64,000 nucleotides of DNA from CAZKBP01 sp964551015 (lineage in GTDB: Bacteria > Bacteroidota > Bacteroidia > Cytophagales > Microscillaceae). Shown here piece by piece: positions 1-9,607 of this stretch (its first letter is position 1; each line of letters starts with the position of its first letter). The stretch is from the NCBI GenBank assembly GCA_964551015.1, contig CAZKBP010000008.1, positions 156,878-220,877 on the forward strand, given 5' to 3'. Position numbers and translations under genes: made by a program. The notes beneath the pieces were generated by a model. The model made no database searches, was not told the DNA's origin, and saw nothing but the letters and a program-made list of their open reading frames with translations.

Positions 1-89
1 TTAGATCTTGCTCAAAAGATTGTGTGCTTGAATGGTTAAGAATGTATAATTTCTATGTTTTGAGAATATTACCTGCACTTTTTGTTTGG

Positions 90-1316
90 TCAAGTGGTAG
101 TCAGGGTGCTATATCTCGCTACTACTTCTTTCACTTTGAGAGGCCAGGTTTGTGTAAGTGCAAAATTAAACCCAGCTTCTCCCATGGCTTTACGTCCTTG
201 GCTATGATGATACATCCACTCCACGGCCTTGCGCATGGCTTCTAAGGTTTCGTCCGGATGAGTTACCTCTACTTTGATGGCTGCCTCATCGGGCACAAAA
301 TCGCGGGCTCCTTGGTGGTTCAAAGTGATAATAGGTAATCCATAAGCCATCGCCTCGAGCAGTTGAGAACCAAAGGATTCTCTCAGGGAACAGAACATAA
401 ATACATCGTGATTTAGATATGCTTCTTTGACTTCTTCCCAAGGAATACGTCCTACCCAATTTACTTTATCCTCGATTCCATGCTGTTTGATAATGCCCGG
501 TAGCATCTCTCCCATCGGTCCATCGCCCACGATGGTCATTTGGAAAGGAACATCAGGGCTTACTTTGGAAAGCGACTCGAGTACCAAGGGCAGACCTTTT
601 CGGGCAAAGAGCCTTCCTACCCATAACAAACGCAAAGGCTTTTGTTCAGTTCCGTTTCTCTGGGGTAAAGATTGAGGGAAAAACTCGGGTGGCAAACTTG
701 CATCCAGAAAAAGCTCTACATTACGGGCACCTGCTTGCTGGGTTAGGTGTTTGGTTTCTTGATTAGAAACCAGTACCAAGTCCGACTTTTTGAGTGCCAT
801 CTTAGAATTACGATTAAAAGACATCAGCAACCAACTCATCCAATCCCGAGAGATTTCCTGCCGCCACCAGCCATAGAAATAAGGCTTAAAAGAAATCGGG
901 GCGGTTTGCCCACCACCTAAGGGACCGTAGACAAAAGTTTTGTTTAATCGCCACATCCCTGAACCCAACTGGGGAGAACCATAGGTGACGTGGTGAATAA
1001 GGTCAAATTGATGCGCTCGGTCTAATTCTTTGGCTTTTTTGGAAGCTCTTTTTTGCCACACTAAATAGTGGTAATATACGCCTGCCTGATAGCGATAAAG
1101 CTTTTTGACATACTCGGGCACTTCTATAAAAATAAAGTGCAGATTGGGTATAGAAACTTCTTTGAGTTTTTTCTCGATGTCTTCTTTGCCCCAAGTAGAG
1201 GTCAGGCAGTAGACCTCATGGCCTAATTCCGCGATATGATAAGCCCAATTCCAGCCGTAGCCCGGTTCTGAGCCTCGGTAGGGATTGCATCCATAAGCAG
1301 ATAATAAAACTTTCAT
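90..1316 (-). CDS. GT4 family glycosyltransferase
   Basis: A 408-residue GT-B glycosyltransferase, expected to move a sugar from a nucleotide-sugar donor onto the growing exopolysaccharide repeat unit at the cytoplasmic face. The N-terminal half has the Rossmann start (MKVLLSAYGCNPYRGSEPGYG) usual for GT4 enzymes that strip a glycine-rich loop. The C-terminal half shows RLLWVGRLFARKGL and the family E-x7-E motif (ESFGSQLLE). The length is normal for the family. It is the last gene of the minus-strand exopolysaccharide locus within the window, about 100 bp beyond the GT2 gene. Sugar specificity cannot be read from the sequence. Confidence 0.9.
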   Translation of the reverse strand: MKVLLSAYGCNPYRGSEPGYGWNWAYHIAELGHEVYCLTSTWGKEDIEKKLKEVSIPNLHFIFIEVPEYVKKLYRYQAGVYYHYLVWQKRASKKAKELDRAHQFDLIHHVTYGSPQLGSGMWRLNKTFVYGPLGGGQTAPISFKPYFYGWWRQEISRDWMSWLLMSFNRNSKMALKKSDLVLVSNQETKHLTQQAGARNVELFLDASLPPEFFPQSLPQRNGTEQKPLRLLWVGRLFARKGLPLVLESLSKVSPDVPFQMTIVGDGPMGEMLPGIIKQHGIEDKVNWVGRIPWEEVKEAYLNHDVFMFCSLRESFGSQLLEAMAYGLPIITLNHQGARDFVPDEAAIKVEVTHPDETLEAMRKAVEWMYHHSQGRKAMGEAGFNFALTQTWPLKVKEVVARYSTLTTT

Positions 1317-1421
1317 GCTTCCAGGTTTTGGTCAAATTTGTTTGCTGTCAATTATTTTATTTAGCACTCAGGCTTCTGATGCTACCAATGAGCTGATCGC
1401 TAAAAGCCGAGGACTGATCGC

Positions 1422-2267
1422 TTATCTAATCACGTAACCCACAATTCTTCTGAGGTAGCCTTCCGCCAAATTATGAGGAATTGAGAGCTTAGGACAGTGT
1501 CTTAGTGTAAATTTGGTAAAATTAACCAAGTTACCTCCACCTCTAATTCCAAATAAGTGATTATAATAATTTTTGAAATTCTTGGATTTACGAATGATTT
1601 TCTCCCCACTCTCGTCAGGATAAGTGTAGAGAATCGCATCATAATTGATATAACTTTCAAAGCCGTGTTTGTAGGCATTGTAAGTAAAGTCAAAATCGGC
1701 GTAGTAATGCGGGAAGCCTACTTCATCAAAAAGTCCAATTTTTTTGAAGACCGCTTTCGGAATCAGACAGCCACGCCCCGGGTGGTGTGTTACGGCGTGT
1801 AAGCCAGTGCGCTGACCTTCGGGAATATCGCCTACGATGGTTTCACAGCTGCGAAAAAGTCTCCATTTCATTCGCTCCCCGCCAAACACAATATCTTTTG
1901 ATTCAGAGTCCAATTCTAAGGCTCCTAATACCGCGTTGGGTTTTTTCTCGGCCCAATACATCATCTTTTCTACAAAAGTATCCGTGGGAATTGTGTCGTT
2001 ATTGAGCGTCATCACGTATTCAGCCCCATGGTCTAAGCCATATTGGATACCCATATTCACAGAAGCTGTCCAAAAAAGCTCTCCGGTTCCTTTCAAAGTA
2101 ATTACTTCGGGGAATTCTTCCTCGAGCATTTGGTCGGTACCATCAGTAGAGCCATCGTCTACGACCACCACTTTAAAGTCTTGATTTGTCTGCTTACGCA
2201 AATAATTCAAGCAGTCTCGGGTGTGGTGTTTGCGATTGAACACAGGAATTACTATGTACAACATCAC
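1422..2267 (-). CDS. GT2 family glycosyltransferase
   Basis: A 281-residue GT-A glycosyltransferase. The N-terminus has the nucleotide-binding strand and loop VVVDDGSTDGTDQ, followed by the metal-binding TLNNDT segment equivalent to DxD. A later DFDFTYNAYKHG segment resembles the acceptor/catalytic region of rhamnosyl- and galactosyltransferase-like GT2 proteins. It starts 2 bp from the stop of the upstream Wzy-like gene, so the two are probably translationally coupled. It is likely to add one sugar of the exopolysaccharide repeat unit. Donor and linkage are unknown. Confidence 0.9.
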   Translation of the reverse strand: MMLYIVIPVFNRKHHTRDCLNYLRKQTNQDFKVVVVDDGSTDGTDQMLEEEFPEVITLKGTGELFWTASVNMGIQYGLDHGAEYVMTLNNDTIPTDTFVEKMMYWAEKKPNAVLGALELDSESKDIVFGGERMKWRLFRSCETIVGDIPEGQRTGLHAVTHHPGRGCLIPKAVFKKIGLFDEVGFPHYYADFDFTYNAYKHGFESYINYDAILYTYPDESGEKIIRKSKNFKNYYNHLFGIRGGGNLVNFTKFTLRHCPKLSIPHNLAEGYLRRIVGYVIR

Positions 2268-2269
2268 TA

Positions 2270-3514
2270 TTAATTTTTAAGATTATCAGTTGCTTTGTTT
2301 TCTTTATTTTGAGGCTCGGCAGCTTTTTCCATATGGCAAAGTGCAAAGCCTAACAATCCATAAAAGTAAGTAGGCCAATCATAAGATAAGCCAAAGACTA
2401 AACCCGTAGCAGCATATACCCCCACCGTAAGTTGCTGTACGGTAATGTTACGCACATTGGGGGACAAAAAGAAATAATACAGCTGTATCATTACAGGAAT
2501 AACTAGTAACAAGACCCCCACAATTCCTCCGTAAAACAAACGATCTACATACAAACTGTGGAAGTGATGTCCCGTATTATCAGCGAAAAAGATCTTATTG
2601 GCATCTTCATTATACATCTGCATGGGCAGCTCAAAACCTCGGAAACGCATGCCTATGATCATGTTCTCTTCTATAAAAGGCCAGTAAGCCATCGTTTGGC
2701 GGTAACGCCACTCAGAAGTACTTTCTTCATCATCTTTATCATTTCCCAGAGGGTTAGAAAGTTGCTCAATACTTTCTTCTATACGATCCATGACCTTTTG
2801 GTTGGACAGAAAGTAGATACTAGCGGCCATCGAGATTAAGAATACAAAAACGGCCATCGGCACAAGCGAAACAAATTCGATCCGGATGTTTGCCTTTCTT
2901 AGGAAAAAGAAATTAATCGCCAGCGCCAAAAAAGCAACCACCCATACTGTTCGGTGTTGTAAAAAAAGAATCAGGCCAAAGCTTATAAAGAAAAGATACA
3001 TCTGAATCAGATTGCGCGTAGTAAAATATTTATTGAAAGCATATATCAAGGGCACCACGAGCATATATACTGATTCCGCCGCTAATCCTCGATTATTGCT
3101 GGCAAAAGCACTCGCACTGAGGGCATGCCGGTTAATCAGGATAATATTGATTAAGGTCGAGATGATAATTATCCAAGCAATCTGCCCCACGTGGATTTTA
3201 TCATATTTTTTGTAAAAGCCATAAATCGTAAATATCACATAGAAGACCATCACCTTGCGGAACACGTGCATGTACTTGAGGGGCGTATTGTAGTAGTAAT
3301 AAGATTCCATCATAAGGATGAAAAAGTATAGCCCTACCACCAAGTACCACTTCTTCATAAAAGAGGAAAAGTGCTTGTAAAATAACAGGGATAGCATCAC
3401 CATCAAGGAGATCACGTATTTGTCCGTAGCCCAGCCCATTTGTACAAATAACGTATCCGTACTCAGGGCTAGAAAGATTAAAATCAAATATAAGGGTCTA
3501 AGATTGAGATACAT
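2270..3514 (-). CDS. Wzy-like O-antigen/exopolysaccharide polymerase
   Basis: A 414-residue, very hydrophobic protein with roughly ten to twelve predicted membrane segments and a long periplasmic loop near residues 230-300 (charged stretch with DKDDEESTSEWRYRQ). This layout is typical of O-antigen ligase/polymerase (Wzy/WaaL) proteins, which join lipid-linked repeat units on the periplasmic side. Primary sequence in this family is poorly conserved, so the call rests on topology plus its place between flippase, transferase and acyltransferase genes. Ligase rather than polymerase activity cannot be excluded. Confidence 0.75.
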   Translation of the reverse strand: MYLNLRPLYLILIFLALSTDTLFVQMGWATDKYVISLMVMLSLLFYKHFSSFMKKWYLVVGLYFFILMMESYYYYNTPLKYMHVFRKVMVFYVIFTIYGFYKKYDKIHVGQIAWIIIISTLINIILINRHALSASAFASNNRGLAAESVYMLVVPLIYAFNKYFTTRNLIQMYLFFISFGLILFLQHRTVWVVAFLALAINFFFLRKANIRIEFVSLVPMAVFVFLISMAASIYFLSNQKVMDRIEESIEQLSNPLGNDKDDEESTSEWRYRQTMAYWPFIEENMIIGMRFRGFELPMQMYNEDANKIFFADNTGHHFHSLYVDRLFYGGIVGVLLLVIPVMIQLYYFFLSPNVRNITVQQLTVGVYAATGLVFGLSYDWPTYFYGLLGFALCHMEKAAEPQNKENKATDNLKN

Positions 3515-3551
3515 ATTGACTTTTAGCTTTACTATGCTAGTAATTTAGCCA

Positions 3552-4175
3552 CTACACTTTTTCTGTCGTGGGAACCTCTGCTGGTTCCAAGCTTTTGATA
3601 AATTTAGCAGGATTCCCGCCCCAGATTTGGTTGGCTGGAATGTCTTTTACTACGACACTTCCGGCACCGACGATCGAGTTTTTTCCGATGGTAACGCCCT
3701 TGAGTACGATGGTATTCATTCCTAAAAAGACATTATCTTCAATCACTACTTTTTTAGAGCGAATATCTTGTTTATTGTACCGCCGGTTTTCGGGATGTAC
3801 GGGGTGGAAATCTGTATCGGTAACGAAAGCATTAGCCCCAAACATCACATTGTTGCCAATGCTTACTTCGGTCTGCACACAGACGCCTCCCCCACTGATT
3901 CCCACGTTATCGCCGACAGTCAGTTTGGCCTCCTTGTTCAGCAAGCGAATCATGACCGGATGGCTGATGCCAGGTTCGCTGAAATAGCTACGCGAAATCA
4001 AGAAGACACGCTTACCAAATTTGGCTTGCGCTCCTTTGGGCAGAAAAATCAAGGGAAATCCAAAGATAATCACTTGGTTTCCACCTAATTTCTTTTTGTA
4101 AAACAAATTGAACAAAAGCATATTCAATTTGAATAAAGGCTTACGAAAAATCCAAAATCTATATAGAAAATCCAT
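3552..4175 (-). CDS. hexapeptide-repeat acyltransferase
   Basis: A 207-residue left-handed beta-helix acyltransferase. Repeated hexapeptide turns run from about residue 85 to 190 (for example VGDNVGISGGGV, IGNNVMFGANAF, IEDNVFLGMNTI, IGKNSIVGAGSV). The C-terminal GGNPAKFIK is the standard ending of serine/sugar O-acetyltransferases. The segment with HPVHPENRRYN contains histidines suitable for catalysis. It lies in the exopolysaccharide operon, and so probably acetylates a sugar of the repeat unit or its lipid-linked precursor. The N-terminal 40 residues are hydrophobic and basic and may mediate membrane association. Confidence 0.85.
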   Translation of the reverse strand: MDFLYRFWIFRKPLFKLNMLLFNLFYKKKLGGNQVIIFGFPLIFLPKGAQAKFGKRVFLISRSYFSEPGISHPVMIRLLNKEAKLTVGDNVGISGGGVCVQTEVSIGNNVMFGANAFVTDTDFHPVHPENRRYNKQDIRSKKVVIEDNVFLGMNTIVLKGVTIGKNSIVGAGSVVVKDIPANQIWGGNPAKFIKSLEPAEVPTTEKV

Positions 4176-4197
4176 GACAGTAGGTTATTTAATTTGA

Positions 4198-5304
4198 TTA
4201 TTCAACCGAAGAACTGGTTACGGCTGCTTCCGTAGCCACTGCAAAATATTCATCCTTGACCCGATCGATGATGTTCCGATAGACCACATCGGCGTCTAGG
4301 TATTTGAAAGCAAAATCACGCGCTTTGATGCCCTCTTCTATCAAGAAATCTCTGGGCATACTCATCAGGTACTGTGCCATATCCACGGCTTCATCTACAT
4401 CGTGGGCGAGGTACAAACCACCTTCGCAGTGGCGACATACTTCATCAAAACCAGGATGATAGGTGGTAATATGAGGCACGCCCGCGGCCAAGGAAATAGG
4501 CAGGCGATCTGAGAAATAAAAGGTAAAATGATCAAAGTGGTCCCAATTGACACTAATCCAAGCCTCTTGAATACGTTTTTGCTGATCAATATAAGGCACT
4601 TTGCCGCGAGAAGCAGTAAGTTTTTCCCAGCCGTAGCCATAGAGGGCAAATCTTTCTCCGAAAACTTTATCCAGTTTTTCGGCCATTTCTTTCCTGCGTT
4701 TTCCTCCGGGGAAGTACAAACCGGGGATACGGGTTTTGCCACGATTACCAATCATGGCGATGCTGTATTTACGCTGTGGCGTGGGCGTCCAAGGAAGGCC
4801 AAAACGAGCCTTATCAAAGGAGGTCGGGGCGAAGTAGACATCTTTGGCTCCATTTTCTCGCATCAGATCGGCCAGTTTACCCAGTCCTTCTAGGAAAACC
4901 ATATCAGATTGTCTGAGGACAATTTGAAGGTTCTTATTAATGCGTTTCAGATAACGCCCAAAGGGGTCGCCCTCGTGGTAGACGAGCTTAGGCTTAGAAC
5001 TAATATTTTTGAGTGCCTTGATGGATTCTTCGGGCGCAAAAAATCGCTCGATATGTTGCCAGAAGATGACATCGGGTTGGAATTCTTCTGCTTCCTCGAC
5101 TAGCTTTTTCATGGCTTGTTCCGAACCTCCTACTTTTTTGGCTTCTTCCAGAAAAGAAAAAGTATGAAGGGCGGCGATTTCACCTTCCTCTAAGAAGCGT
5201 TTGAACGCATCTCGAGGACCCAATTGGAGATAGTTCATGTCCGTACCCCATTCGTTGGGCATATGGAGCAGACGCATTTGATTTCTGGGTTTGTTTGCTG
5301 TCAT
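4198..5304 (-). CDS. glycosyltransferase, CgeB/DUF3880-like
   Basis: A 368-residue protein resembling the GT1/CgeB-type glycosyltransferases found in capsule loci. The centre shows a second Rossmann-like start (RKYSIAMIGNRGKTRIPGLY). The C-terminal half contains the nucleotide-sugar binding region DRLPISLAAGVPHITTYHPGF, where transferases of this class sense a diphosphate, and an ending GIKARDFAFKYLDAD. It sits between the acyltransferase and flippase genes, all on the minus strand. The fold assignment is reasonable, but donor and acceptor are unknown. Confidence 0.75.
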   Translation of the reverse strand: MTANKPRNQMRLLHMPNEWGTDMNYLQLGPRDAFKRFLEEGEIAALHTFSFLEEAKKVGGSEQAMKKLVEEAEEFQPDVIFWQHIERFFAPEESIKALKNISSKPKLVYHEGDPFGRYLKRINKNLQIVLRQSDMVFLEGLGKLADLMRENGAKDVYFAPTSFDKARFGLPWTPTPQRKYSIAMIGNRGKTRIPGLYFPGGKRRKEMAEKLDKVFGERFALYGYGWEKLTASRGKVPYIDQQKRIQEAWISVNWDHFDHFTFYFSDRLPISLAAGVPHITTYHPGFDEVCRHCEGGLYLAHDVDEAVDMAQYLMSMPRDFLIEEGIKARDFAFKYLDADVVYRNIIDRVKDEYFAVATEAAVTSSSVE

Positions 5305-5371
5305 CGTTTAAGATTTTACGGTTCGGTAATCAGAATCATATCGAAGAGATTAAGCGTCCTTGTTCTCCGCA

Positions 5372-6901
5372 TTATTTTATTTCGTGACTAAGCCGATTGG
5401 TATAATTATGTAAAATGCGCTGTAAAGTTCTATTAGGAACTCGTTCTAATTTTAATTTCTGGAGCAACATTCTCAGAGGTTGCTTTAAAGTGTTATGTGG
5501 CCACATCCAAACCTGTAGGGCAAGTAAAATACCCCCCGTGGCAATTTCTAGCAGGAAAACGGCCCAAATGGGAACCCCTAGCAAGTAGCTCAGTTCTCTT
5601 ACGGCATATATCCCTCCCGCTACTACGCTCCCGTAGATTAAACCGGGTACATATGAACCAAAAAACTCGGCGGTGGTGGTATGAATCGCTTTGCGCATCA
5701 TGCCCATGTACCAGGTGGTTTTGACAATTTCTCGCAATACCAATACCCACGTGAAATAAATCAGAGCCTGATGGCGAATCAGGACAAAAATGATCGAGAT
5801 TAAAATCAAATTGAATACATATAAAAGAATCTTGTGCTTGAAAGTTGCCGTAGCATCACAGACCATCTCCGCGTAAGAATTTAACAGCCCCATAGAAACG
5901 ACTACACAGGAAATCTGTACGATTGGAATAGAATCTGCCCACTTTTTCCCCAAAAATACGGTTACGTACTCGGGAGCCGCTACCATGATTCCCATAGAAA
6001 TAGGAATGAGAATAATTCCGGTCATACTCATAAAAGAGCGGTAAGCAGTCTTTAATTTGTTCCGATCCGATTGCATCCGACTAAAAGAGGGAAACAGCAC
6101 CCCAGAAAGGCTACTATTGAGATAGAAGAAGGGAAGAAACACCAGCTTATAACCTTGGCTGAATATTCCCAATAAACTTTCTCCCAAGAAGCGTCCAATA
6201 AAGAAGGTATGGGTATTTCCATTGAAATAGGAGAGTATCTGGAAGACAGACATTTTGCTACCATAGGAGAAAAGCGGACGATAATGATCCCAATTGAAAG
6301 TCATGATTAGGCTGTGGCGTACTTTGGAATAACCTCCTATCGTAAAAACAAAGCCTTGACTCACATTGGCTATGACCAAACTCCAATAGCCGAAGCCTAG
6401 ATAAGCCAAGGTAAAACCAATCACGATGTAGGCTAGAAAGTAAGACGTGAAATTGAGAATGGCAATGTATTTGAAGCGCATTTCGCGACGCAAGATACTC
6501 ATAGAGGTAGAGCCTAATCCATTCGCCACTAAGGCCAGCGCGCTAACTCTTAATACAGGGGCGAGATCATCACTTTTGAAAGCCAAAGCAATCAGCGGAG
6601 CTGTCAATGAAAATAAAATAAATACTGATAAACACAGAATCACGCTCATCGTGAAGGCCGCTCGGATATCAACGGGGCGAATTTCTTCTTTCTGGACAAT
6701 GGCCTGACCAATGCCCATCTGCGCGAAAAACTTCCCTAGTTGCACCACCATCAGGGACATGGCCACAATTCCGAAAGCATCATGCTCTAACATATGAGCC
6801 ATGACCGATATGTAGGAAATCTGCATAACGGCATTAACCAGCGTGGCACTGGTGGTCCATTTAACACCGTGAAAAGTTTTTGAAGAAAGGTTTTGGCTCA
6901 T
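5372..6901 (-). CDS. Wzx-like polysaccharide flippase
   Basis: A 509-residue membrane protein with about twelve to fourteen hydrophobic segments, of the MOP superfamily (polysaccharide biosynthesis/WzxC type). The start SSKTFHGVKWTTSATLVNAV is the amphipathic lead typical of WzxC proteins, followed by GIVAMSLMVVQLGKFFAQMG. It should flip undecaprenyl-linked repeat units across the inner membrane. The C-terminus is basic and cytoplasmic. It is preceded by a 247-bp gap to the Wzc-like gene, which might hold a secondary promoter, although no convincing one was seen. Confidence 0.9.
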   Translation of the reverse strand: MSQNLSSKTFHGVKWTTSATLVNAVMQISYISVMAHMLEHDAFGIVAMSLMVVQLGKFFAQMGIGQAIVQKEEIRPVDIRAAFTMSVILCLSVFILFSLTAPLIALAFKSDDLAPVLRVSALALVANGLGSTSMSILRREMRFKYIAILNFTSYFLAYIVIGFTLAYLGFGYWSLVIANVSQGFVFTIGGYSKVRHSLIMTFNWDHYRPLFSYGSKMSVFQILSYFNGNTHTFFIGRFLGESLLGIFSQGYKLVFLPFFYLNSSLSGVLFPSFSRMQSDRNKLKTAYRSFMSMTGIILIPISMGIMVAAPEYVTVFLGKKWADSIPIVQISCVVVSMGLLNSYAEMVCDATATFKHKILLYVFNLILISIIFVLIRHQALIYFTWVLVLREIVKTTWYMGMMRKAIHTTTAEFFGSYVPGLIYGSVVAGGIYAVRELSYLLGVPIWAVFLLEIATGGILLALQVWMWPHNTLKQPLRMLLQKLKLERVPNRTLQRILHNYTNRLSHEIK

Positions 6902-7148
6902 TTTATATCTATTAAAATCTAATATGCAGTGATTCGCTAGGTATTAGACTCTTTGCCCTCAGATGGTTGCATTGCTTGGATGTTCGGCTCTTGTTGGCAT
7001 CATCGCTTTTGGAGAAGGGATGACTTTCGCTTAGATTACGGAGATTCGCTAATCTGGGTTAAGTTATCTTGGCTTTTTCTTCAAATTTATTTTATCTCTG
7101 TTCTACCATTTGAACAGGAGCTAGAAGCCCCTGTTCTGATATTGATTT

Positions 7149-9527
7149 TTATGAATAAGAGTAGTAAGAGCTTTTAGTTTTCTTAAAATTAAGCTCATAC
7201 ATCTCAGCGAATTTTACGCCATTAAAGACTAAATAAGCGTTATCAATCTGGCTATTCTCTTGAATCTCATTGATTTCTTTGAGTAGTTTCTTGTCCGTTC
7301 GGTTATAGCGTACCACGAAAAGATTAATATCAATGGACTTTTGTAGCGCGTAGTAATCAGAAACATATCCCACGGGTGGAATGTCTATAACCACACATTC
7401 ATATTCAGCCCGTAAAACGCGTAGTAAGTCTTGCATTTTGGTCTCTACGAGTTGTCTGGCCTTTTTGACCTCCCCCTTCTCAGCCTCTGGCAATTCAGGC
7501 AAAGCAGGAATCACATCTAAATTTGTGATGGCTGGATGGTGATGGATAATCGTGTAAGGCTCAGTGTCTTCGTCGTAGAGATAGCGATACAAGGATTTAT
7601 CACTCTGCTCCAGCTCTAATCTTTTACGGATTTGATTTTTGTAAAGATCAGCATCGATAAGCACCGTTTTCCGACCCGCATTGGCATAAGTAACGGCCAA
7701 GTTCATCGCGCAGAAAGTTTTACCCTCTCCTTCGGTAATAGAAGTAACTCCGATGATTTTATTGGTCAAAGGGGTGCTGTTTTGTACTCCGTTTTCGAGG
7801 CGGAGCTTGAGGGCGCGGAATGACTCACTCGTGATAGAATTGGGTCGCTCGTGGGCAGGTAGTTTAATTTTCTTGCCCTGATGAGTAACCATTCCCAAGA
7901 GTGGCACTTTGCTTTCTTCCTTGATATTTTCTTTACTTTTGATTTTGCTATTCAGGATATCTTCTAGCAAAATGTAACCCATGGGTAGCCCCACGCCAAC
8001 CACGAGCGATAGCAAATAGATGAATTTGGTATTGGGTTTGATGGGGGCGTCTCTTTCTTTCTTAGCCTCTTCTACGATGCGAATATCGGGCGTGGTAGTT
8101 TCTAAGACGATCCGTGCCTCTTCGCGTTTGTCGAGAAGCTTTTCGTATTTGATTTTGTTGTAATTTCGTTGTCGTTCCAAGCGTGCCAATTCCCCGTCAT
8201 CAATGGGTAATTGGGTTTGCTGGCTTTCACCCTCGAGAATCCGGCGATTGTATCTTTGGATATTAGACTCGACGATCTCGATGTTTTGGTTCAGGTAATC
8301 TTCCAAAGCTCGCTGATCTTCCTCGATTTCGCGATTTATTTTGATCATATCGGGGCTTCGGTCGGTCAAACTGGTGGAGAGCCTTGATTTTTCTCTCTTG
8401 AGGTTGGCCAAGCTATTGACATACCCGATAATTACCTGGTCGTTGATGTTGTAGGTAGAAGGAAGTCCCGTTTTATTCCGCCTTAGGGAGTTCAGAACAT
8501 TTTGGTAAGTCGCCAGCTTTAGCTCCGCGTCTGTTTTTTCTTCCACGAGACGATCTAGCTTGGCTGTAGTAGAGGTCGCGATAGTGGTCGTGTTGATGAT
8601 TCCTTTGTCGGAGCGGTAGGCTTTCAGAGAGGCTTCTGAAGCTAAGAGTGAGTCTTTGGCGGCTTTGAGTTCGGCCTCGATGAAGCGCAGGGAGTTCTGG
8701 CTTTCTCGATTTTTTTCTTGGAGGTCTTTATTTTTAACTACTTCCATCAATTTGTTGAGGAAGGTAATCTCCTTTTCGGCGTTAGTTCCCTGACTTCTGA
8801 TTTCTACCAAGTAGGCATCACGGGTAGCTGGCTCTACATCAAGCTTGCCTTTGTATTCTTTGACTAAGCCATCTATATGATGAAGGACAAAGAAGAGCTT
8901 TCTGTCACGATACAAATTAGGGTTTTCTAGATAAATGGTAAAGCCAAAATGCTCATCCTGATAAGGTTTACCAAACTCATAGGTCTGACGAAGACTTAGC
9001 ATTTGAAGCGGGCGGAAATCTCCTAGTTCTATATCATAGAGATCAATTTCTTCGGCATCTGCTTTGAGCCGGTACTGTTTATTGGAAATGATGTCTACGT
9101 AGATCGGCACGTTAAATACTTGACTAGCGCTGTCATTGACCACCACTTTGAAGGGAAAATTTCCATATTTTTCACTCTTCCCAAAATCTGTCTCGACGTG
9201 ATATGACACATCAAAGTCCAATTGCTCGATGGTCGTTTTGATCATGTCATAAGAAGTAATTACACCGATTTGATCGTCCGTATTGATTTTTCGGTTTTCA
9301 ACTGGATTGTAGATTTCTAAGGCTTCTTCTGCACTGATAGAACCCGTACGACGTGCATTTAACAGTACGCTAGATTTGAACCCATAAACCTTTTGTAGAG
9401 AACGTGCATAGAAAAAGCCTGTAGCTAAGACAATGGGAATGATGATTGCGAACATTAGCCAATGCCTTCGGAGTTTGAATACTAGTAATCCGAGATTTAC
9501 TTTGTCATTTTCGAAAATCTTACTCAT
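7149..9527 (-). CDS. Wzc-like chain-length regulator / tyrosine autokinase
   Basis: A 792-residue inner-membrane protein controlling exopolysaccharide polymerisation and export. A Wzz domain begins the protein, with a first membrane segment near residues 25-42. A long periplasmic coiled-coil region follows, and a second membrane segment lies near residue 500 after the PIKPNTK sequence. The cytoplasmic BY-kinase domain has Walker A near residue 602 (TEGEGKTFC), Walker A' near 625 (VLIDADLYKN) and Walker B near 715 (CVVIDIPPVGYVSD). The C-terminal tail ends SSYYSYS, giving a small cluster of tyrosines for autophosphorylation. It is adjacent to the Wza-like gene, its usual partner. No cognate low-molecular-weight phosphatase is visible here. 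Confidence 0.93.
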   Translation of the reverse strand: MSKIFENDKVNLGLLVFKLRRHWLMFAIIIPIVLATGFFYARSLQKVYGFKSSVLLNARRTGSISAEEALEIYNPVENRKINTDDQIGVITSYDMIKTTIEQLDFDVSYHVETDFGKSEKYGNFPFKVVVNDSASQVFNVPIYVDIISNKQYRLKADAEEIDLYDIELGDFRPLQMLSLRQTYEFGKPYQDEHFGFTIYLENPNLYRDRKLFFVLHHIDGLVKEYKGKLDVEPATRDAYLVEIRSQGTNAEKEITFLNKLMEVVKNKDLQEKNRESQNSLRFIEAELKAAKDSLLASEASLKAYRSDKGIINTTTIATSTTAKLDRLVEEKTDAELKLATYQNVLNSLRRNKTGLPSTYNINDQVIIGYVNSLANLKREKSRLSTSLTDRSPDMIKINREIEEDQRALEDYLNQNIEIVESNIQRYNRRILEGESQQTQLPIDDGELARLERQRNYNKIKYEKLLDKREEARIVLETTTPDIRIVEEAKKERDAPIKPNTKFIYLLSLVVGVGLPMGYILLEDILNSKIKSKENIKEESKVPLLGMVTHQGKKIKLPAHERPNSITSESFRALKLRLENGVQNSTPLTNKIIGVTSITEGEGKTFCAMNLAVTYANAGRKTVLIDADLYKNQIRKRLELEQSDKSLYRYLYDEDTEPYTIIHHHPAITNLDVIPALPELPEAEKGEVKKARQLVETKMQDLLRVLRAEYECVVIDIPPVGYVSDYYALQKSIDINLFVVRYNRTDKKLLKEINEIQENSQIDNAYLVFNGVKFAEMYELNFKKTKSSYYSYS

Positions 9528-9607
9528 ATGCTCTTATGATTTCTGTAATGATTTCGCGGAAAGAGATGCTACCTCCCTCTACGTATTTTTAGTTAGGGTA
9601 GATTCAC

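Noticed and set aside
1371..1425. Duplicated CTGATCGCT between GT4 and GT2 genes
   Set aside because: A 9-bp direct repeat in a short gap can occur by chance and has no matching structure elsewhere in the locus.
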